Assembly: GCF_041904905.1 (NCBI RefSeq)
Contig: NZ_JAYRMI010000007.1
Location: 32,791-96,790 of the forward strand
Length of the DNA: 64,000 nt
From: Zoogloea sp041904905
Lineage (GTDB): Bacteria; Pseudomonadota; Gammaproteobacteria; Burkholderiales; Rhodocyclaceae
Direction: 5' to 3'
This document shows positions 59,536 to 64,000 of the stretch, in pieces. A program made the translations under genes and the position numbers. The notes under the pieces are model-generated. The model did not search any database. It was not told the origin of the DNA and saw nothing but the letters and a program-made list of their open reading frames with translations. Numbering within the stretch: position 1 is the first letter of the stretch; each line of letters opens with the position of its first letter.

Positions 59536-60045
59536 TCAGCCGGCTGCCTCGTCTTTCGGGTTGGGCGCTGCGGCCAACGACTGGAGCAGGGCCGGATCGT
59601 TGAGCACCTTAAGGATCAGTTCCTCGGCGCCGCTCTTGCCATCCATGTAGGTGATGAGGTTGGAGAGTTGCTGACGGGCGGTTAGGAGTTTGTTAAGCGC
59701 GTCGACCTTACGGGCCACGGCGGCCGGCGAAAAATCGTCCATCGAATCGAAGGTCAGTTCGACGTTAAGGTTGCCCTCACCGGTCAGCGTATTGGGTACC
59801 TGAAAGGCAACGCGGGGCTTCATGGCCTTCATGCGGCTGTCGAAGTTGTCCACATCGATGTCGAGGAACTTACGTTCGGTGACCGGCGCTAGCGGATCGG
59901 CCGGCATGCCTGAGAGATCGGACATCACCCCCATCACGAACGGAAGCTGAATCTTCTTCTCGGCCCCGTAAAGCTCCACGTCGTACTCGATCTGAACGCG
60001 GGGTGCCCGGTTGCGGGCGATGAATTTTTGACTGCTGCCTGACAT
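59536..60045 (-). CDS. tssB: T6SS contractile sheath small subunit TssB
   Basis: 169-aa small sheath protein. It begins MSGSSQKFIARNRAPRVQIEYDVE, then LPFVMGVMSDLSG, and has FLDIDVDNFDSRMKAM and LTFDSMDDFSP; these are the TssB landmarks. The C-terminal helices include LLTARQQLSNLITYMDGK. It lies 79 bp before the TssC start and 62 bp after tssA. Confidence 0.97.
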   Translation of the reverse strand: MSGSSQKFIARNRAPRVQIEYDVELYGAEKKIQLPFVMGVMSDLSGMPADPLAPVTERKFLDIDVDNFDSRMKAMKPRVAFQVPNTLTGEGNLNVELTFDSMDDFSPAAVARKVDALNKLLTARQQLSNLITYMDGKSGAEELILKVLNDPALLQSLAAAPNPKDEAAG

Positions 60046-60107
60046 TTTGGCCTCCGAGAGACGGATACGTTTGAATCACCGGTACTGCATCCGAAGTACT
60101 GCTTTCG

Positions 60108-61154
60108 TTATTCTTCCTCGTCCTTGTTCAACTTCTCGCCGACCACCGTTTCCGCCTGTACAAGGCCGTCAGGCGCGACGTCCTGCATCAGCTCGAGAAA
60201 AGACATGTTCATCATCCTCTGCGCCCGGCGCAACAACAACTGAACCGGATTGGTAGGTTCGCTCCGGGAAAGATAATCGCATAAACGACCGAGTATTTGT
60301 ATAACGTCTTGACGGGAGCAGATCTCGCCAGCGACCACCGTGGTCGGTCGCCCGGCAGCGGTGGTCGCGCGCCCTTCCGGCGCATCATTTGAGGCAGCAG
60401 CAGTCTCCGCTAAAGGCGCCGACAGACCGACCGCCTGAACAACGCTGTAGAGCGTGGCTTCCAGCATTTTCAGATTAGGAGCATACGATTCGCCTACCCG
60501 CTCACCGATGATCCGGCCAATGTTCTTCGCTCCGACCAAGGCTTCGGAAGCGAGCGTGGGGAGGTCAGGGTTTTCTTTGACGGCCGCGGCGATCAAGCCC
60601 GCCAACTGCGCTTCAGTCAGCTTGGTTCCATCTGCGCCGGGTGGCAGACGCCCTTGGGCAATTTCGATCTCCCGCACCGTAAGTTGACCGAGACTGCGGG
60701 AGCGGAGCACGAAGCTGGAACGCAGGTCGGCAATACCGGCTTCAAGGGACGACAGTGGCAGAAGCGCATTGATGCGCATCGTCGGATCGTTGTCCTCGTC
60801 TGCCTCTAGCTCAGGATGAACACTGTCCCAGTAGCGTTCAAGCAGTCGGTTGATCAGCGTCAAGCCGCCGGCGATTGCTACAAATCCGGTGGTGTGGAGC
60901 AGTGCCCGGGTCAGGTACACGGCCACCCGCAGATCCTTGGTACGGCCAAGGAGTGCTTCGGCGAGAGACTGCACCGTGTCCCAATTGACGTTTGATCCCT
61001 GGATCAGGATCGCGTCGCCACCGTCCTTTCGGAACTCCTCGCTGCGCTTCTCACGCGACGCCTCCTCAAGGCTCAGGAAATCGAGGTCATCCTCAAGGTT
61101 GGGACCGCACGGACAGTCGTCGGAAATCGGCTCTAACCAAATCTCTGTCGTCAT
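60108..61154 (-). CDS. tssA: T6SS baseplate/sheath-priming protein TssA
   Basis: 348-aa TssA of the ImpA type. The N-terminal ImpA_N domain covers about residues 5-130 (PISDDCPCGPNLEDDLDFLSLEEASRE, NWDTVQSLAEALLGRTKDLRVAVYLTRALL). The C-terminus (about 270-330) has ICSRQDVIQILGRLCDYLSRSEPTNPVQLLLRRAQR, typical of TssA1. TssA coordinates baseplate docking and sheath growth. It is the first gene in this T6SS operon as seen on the minus strand, 74 bp after the adhesin end. Confidence 0.95.
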   Translation of the reverse strand: MTTEIWLEPISDDCPCGPNLEDDLDFLSLEEASREKRSEEFRKDGGDAILIQGSNVNWDTVQSLAEALLGRTKDLRVAVYLTRALLHTTGFVAIAGGLTLINRLLERYWDSVHPELEADEDNDPTMRINALLPLSSLEAGIADLRSSFVLRSRSLGQLTVREIEIAQGRLPPGADGTKLTEAQLAGLIAAAVKENPDLPTLASEALVGAKNIGRIIGERVGESYAPNLKMLEATLYSVVQAVGLSAPLAETAAASNDAPEGRATTAAGRPTTVVAGEICSRQDVIQILGRLCDYLSRSEPTNPVQLLLRRAQRMMNMSFLELMQDVAPDGLVQAETVVGEKLNKDEEE

Positions 61155-61228
61155 GCTTGCCTCGTCGTGAAGATGGAACCGGACAGCGTGCGATTACTAA
61201 ATTTCACTCTAGTCTCCAATCATCGGAC

Positions 61229-64000
61229 TCACTGCGCCGGGCCAGCTGCGGGAGCGCACACCACCATCTCGCCGACCATCATGCCGACGCAGCGTTGGCT
61301 AGGCGCGACGCCCTGAAAGCGGTCAACTGCCGCCTGCCCAACCCGCGTTTCGGTGATGACACCCTTGCGTAGCTGTGCGGCGACGTTTTCGTTGGAGAAA
61401 CCACTTTCCAACTGCTCCTTGCGAACCTGGTTGAGAATTTCGGCTACGGCCGTCTGAACTGCGTCATATGCCGACGAATCTTCGATTTTGACCCCATTGA
61501 CAACCACTGCCCGGATTACATTCTTTGGAATGTCAATCGGGAATACCAGATATCGCTTGATCGGGCCGACGGCGTCTTCACCCGGCTGGAGATTGGTGCC
61601 GAGATAGACCGGCACCTGCCCACTGCTGCCTTCCTTGTTGAAGGGATCAACCGCGATGGTCTGCAGCAAGCTGTTGCTGGTCTGGCCCGCGACAGCACCG
61701 AAACTGACCGAGATGGGCACATCAAGAGTTCCGAAGCTGTACCCCGACGTGTTCGGTTCGGAGATCACGAAGATTGACGGCAGAATCGCGTAATCCTTGT
61801 CCTCGGAGCGGGTCGGGCCGGTGGCGATGTTGCGTCCGTCGCCAAAAGCCGTAGCAGCGACGTGAGTCTGGATCTTGCCGCCTCCGCCGTTGATCGCCCG
61901 GGCGATAAGCATCACGCTATCCGAATTGATCGACGGCTTCCTGACGGACGTCACTGGATCGATACTTCCGGGTGCTACGGTGATGGTGTCAGAAGCAATC
62001 GCGACGATGGTCTTGGGCTGATTCGTGCCCTGGCTCTCGTCGGCCTTGGTGATTGCCGAGATGCCGCCCTGGATCTGGTTCGTTCCGTCGTGCATCAAAG
62101 TCCGGTTGGCACCTGTGGCCTTCGAGAAGACGGAGAGCAGGTCGCCTAGGCGCGTGGTACTGCGGGACGGATCGCTCATTGCAACGGAAGCGTCAGCAGA
62201 CAGGTCGATGGATCCTTTTCCGTTGGCGATCAGCAAGAGCGTCACGTTCGGACCAGTCAAAATCCGAGCGCCGGCCTGCTGGTAGATACTGGCGCCGTAG
62301 ATGGCCAACTTGTTCGGCAACCCGCTGGCATTCTGCACCGAGACGTTCGACACGTCACTTGATCCCATCACTGCGCCAGAGATGATCTCAAGCGAACCGC
62401 TTCCAGTGATGGACAGGTTGCCGAGCGGAATCGCGTTGGGGCTTCGGATGCTGGAGGTGGCGTTCGTCAGCGCCATGCTGCCGGAAACCTCAATCTCGTC
62501 GGCAGAGAGTTGCGTATCGCCCGTTGCCAGGGTCACGGCCAGCTTGCCGTGGTCACTGGCGATCACAGTCGTTCCGCCGCTCACTACCATGGGCGAGCGG
62601 AACAGGTTGGCGCCGGTGGAGAGGTCAATCCCGTTACTGCCCGCGTCGACTGTGGTGGAGCCAGTCACGTCCAGCGCACCAGTCTGGCTGATCGGGCCGG
62701 CGGCGGTGGCATTAAGGTTGCCGCCGATGGAGCTGGTGCCGAAGACGAGCGCGCCGCCGGCGTGATAGGTGACGTCGCCGGTGGTACCGACACTGCTGGC
62801 GAGCGCGCCGGTGGTGGTCGCGAGAAGGCTGCTGGCTGTACCGCTGGCACTGAGGCTGGCGGCGTCGAGGGTGGCGGCGCCGGTGTGCAGGGCCACATCG
62901 AGCGCGTTGGCATCGCGTAGCGCGGTGGTACCGCCGACTGCGCTGACGGCGCCGCCGAAATCGTTACCAGCGTTGCCAAGCGTGATGGCGTTGGCGCCCG
63001 CATCGAGCGTCGTGGTGCCGCCGACGACGAGCGCTGCCGTCTGGCTGATCGGGCCGCTGGCGGTGATCGCGGCGTTGCTGTCGACGGTGGTGGCGCCCAG
63101 ACTGAGCGCGCCGGTGTGGGTGTTCAAGCTGCCGAAGTACCCGGATAGATTGGCGGGGCCGGTAGTGGTGACACTGAACAGACCGCCGACCCGGTTGGCT
63201 TCGGCCAGGGTGACGGCCTGGCTGCCCGCGTCGACGGTGGCGGTACCGGTGACGTCCAGCGCACCAGTCTGGCTGATCGGGCCGGCGGCGGTGGCATTAA
63301 GGTTGCCGCCGATGGAGCTGGTGCCGAAGACGAGCGCGCCGCCGGCGTGATAGGTGACGTCGCCGGTGGTACCGACACTGCTGGCGAGCGCGCCGGTGGT
63401 GGTCGCGAGAAGGCTGCTGGCTGTACCGCTGGCACTGAGGCTGGCGGCGTCGAGGGTGGCGGCGCCGGTGTGCAGGGCCACATCGAGCGCGTTGGCATCG
63501 CGTAGCGCGGTGGTACCGCCGACTGCGCTGACGGCGCCGCCGAAATCGTTACCAGCGTTGCCAAGCGTGATGGCGTTGGCGCCCGCATCGAGCGTCGTGG
63601 TGCCGCCGACGACGAGCGCTGCCGTCTGGCTGATCGGGCCGCTGGCGGTGATCGCGGCGTTGCTGTCGACGGTGGTGGCGCCCAGACTGAGCGCGCCGGT
63701 GTGGGTGTTCAAGCTGCCGAAGTACCCGGATAGATTGGCGGGGCCGGTAGTGGTGACACTGAACAGACCGCCGACCCGGTTGGCTTCGGCCAGGGTGACG
63801 GCCTTGCTGCCCGCGTCGACGGTGGCGGTACCGGTGACGTCCAGCGCACCAGTCTGGCTGATCGGGCCGGCGGCAGTGGCATTAAGGTTGCCGCCGATGG
63901 AGCTGGTGCCGAAGACGAGCGCGCCGCCGGCGTGATAGGTGACGTCGCCGGTGGTACCGACACTGCTGGCGAGCGCGCCGGTGGTGGTCGCGAGAAGGCT
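61229..64000 (-). CDS. Filamentous-haemagglutinin-like repetitive surface protein, C-terminal part (runs off window)
   Basis: The frame is open from beyond base 64000 to the stop at 61229, giving at least 923 residues. The visible N-terminal portion is built from 195-residue repeats rich in Gly, Ala, Thr and Ser (units such as NLNATAAGPISQTGALDVTG and TVDAGS), typical of beta-helical FHA-type exoproteins. The last 380 residues are non-repetitive and end with a hydrophobic MMVGEMVVCAP segment. It is probably a two-partner-secreted or large adhesin; the secretion domain would be outside the window. An apparent start at 63712 is only an internal TTG. Confidence 0.78.
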   Translation of the reverse strand, partial: SLLATTTGALASSVGTTGDVTYHAGGALVFGTSSIGGNLNATAAGPISQTGALDVTGTATVDAGSKAVTLAEANRVGGLFSVTTTGPANLSGYFGSLNTHTGALSLGATTVDSNAAITASGPISQTAALVVGGTTTLDAGANAITLGNAGNDFGGAVSAVGGTTALRDANALDVALHTGAATLDAASLSASGTASSLLATTTGALASSVGTTGDVTYHAGGALVFGTSSIGGNLNATAAGPISQTGALDVTGTATVDAGSQAVTLAEANRVGGLFSVTTTGPANLSGYFGSLNTHTGALSLGATTVDSNAAITASGPISQTAALVVGGTTTLDAGANAITLGNAGNDFGGAVSAVGGTTALRDANALDVALHTGAATLDAASLSASGTASSLLATTTGALASSVGTTGDVTYHAGGALVFGTSSIGGNLNATAAGPISQTGALDVTGSTTVDAGSNGIDLSTGANLFRSPMVVSGGTTVIASDHGKLAVTLATGDTQLSADEIEVSGSMALTNATSSIRSPNAIPLGNLSITGSGSLEIISGAVMGSSDVSNVSVQNASGLPNKLAIYGASIYQQAGARILTGPNVTLLLIANGKGSIDLSADASVAMSDPSRSTTRLGDLLSVFSKATGANRTLMHDGTNQIQGGISAITKADESQGTNQPKTIVAIASDTITVAPGSIDPVTSVRKPSINSDSVMLIARAINGGGGKIQTHVAATAFGDGRNIATGPTRSEDKDYAILPSIFVISEPNTSGYSFGTLDVPISVSFGAVAGQTSNSLLQTIAVDPFNKEGSSGQVPVYLGTNLQPGEDAVGPIKRYLVFPIDIPKNVIRAVVVNGVKIEDSSAYDAVQTAVAEILNQVRKEQLESGFSNENVAAQLRKGVITETRVGQAAVDRFQGVAPSQRCVGMMVGEMVVCAPAAGPAQ
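62665..64000. repeat. Near-identical 585-bp tandem repeats within the adhesin gene
   Basis: Two full copies lie at about 62769-63353 and 63354-63938, with a third partial copy to the window end and a matching left flank from about 62665. The copies differ at only a few bases (for example the TGG/TTG difference near 63210 and 63795). The period of 585 is a multiple of three and keeps the reading frame. Such near-identity suggests recent expansion or concerted evolution, and copy number may vary or be misassembled. Confidence 0.88.

Noticed and set aside
63712..63714. Apparent start of the adhesin gene
   Set aside because: It is an internal TTG codon; the same position in the other repeat copies is plainly within the protein and the frame stays open to the window edge.
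62665..64000. CRISPR-like array
   Set aside because: The repeat unit is 585 bp, in frame and protein-coding; there are no short repeats with unique spacers.

Overview
The window is about 64 kb of high-GC bacterial chromosome. Gene content points to a betaproteobacterium, probably Rhodocyclales (Thauera/Azoarcus/Zoogloea-like): a PEP-CTERM exported protein, CcoG, DctA, BenE, a NosP-like FIST protein with its hybrid kinase, and an ImpA/TagJ-type type VI secretion system (T6SS). Genus assignment is inference. Genes are dense and mostly form short operons coupled by 4-base ATGA or GTGA overlaps. I saw no rRNA, tRNA, IS element or CRISPR array.

Region 1 (1-10.07 kb) is a cobalamin uptake and salvage locus. 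On the minus strand lie a BtuB-type receptor, a BtuC permease, a BtuD ATPase and the start of cobO, plus a second BtuB-type receptor. Each receptor gene has its own cobalamin riboswitch. Divergently transcribed are cobU, cobT, cobS and cobC for nucleotide-loop assembly. Together they import corrinoid, adenosylate it and rebuild the lower ligand.

Region 2 (10.2-21.3 kb) holds a PEP-CTERM protein, a multicopper oxidase, an alpha/beta hydrolase, a SCO1-type copper chaperone coupled to an unusual cytochrome c/periplasmic-binding-protein fusion, a GspC-like protein, and a pqi-type MCE lipid-transport operon (two PqiA halves, PqiB, a DUF3617 protein and a PqiC lipoprotein).

Region 3 (21.3-36.7 kb) is mixed: a ClpP-like protease, a MASE1 histidine kinase beside dctA, a small conserved-looking gene, a 21-bp degenerate tandem repeat between convergent genes, sfsA, an AEC transporter, a LysR regulator divergent from an aldo/keto reductase-benE operon, a nosP-nahK-like NO-sensing pair whose receiver domain lacks its phospho-acceptor, a DUF3149 microprotein and ccoG.

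Region 4 (36.7-61.2 kb) is a T6SS locus, all on the minus strand. In transcription order: tssA, tssB, tssC, two hcp genes, tagJ, tssE, tssF, tssG, clpV, a GH19 lysozyme effector with a putative immunity gene, a TPR-methyltransferase, vgrG, an unrecognised 504-aa protein (candidate adaptor), a PAAR-Rhs effector with a WHH-type nuclease tip and immunity candidate, and a muramidase effector with a periplasmic immunity candidate. The membrane-complex and baseplate genes tssJ, K, L and M are not in the window. The effector end (about 36.7-39.1 kb) is visibly more AT-rich and looks like a variable cassette region.

Region 5 (61.2-64 kb) is the 3' end of a large repetitive filamentous-haemagglutinin-like protein carrying near-identical 585-bp tandem repeats; it runs off the window.

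The most interesting items are the VgrG-504-aa protein-Rhs module, the three stacked effector/immunity pairs, the cytochrome c-binding-protein fusion, the pseudo-receiver kinase and the 21-bp repeat array.
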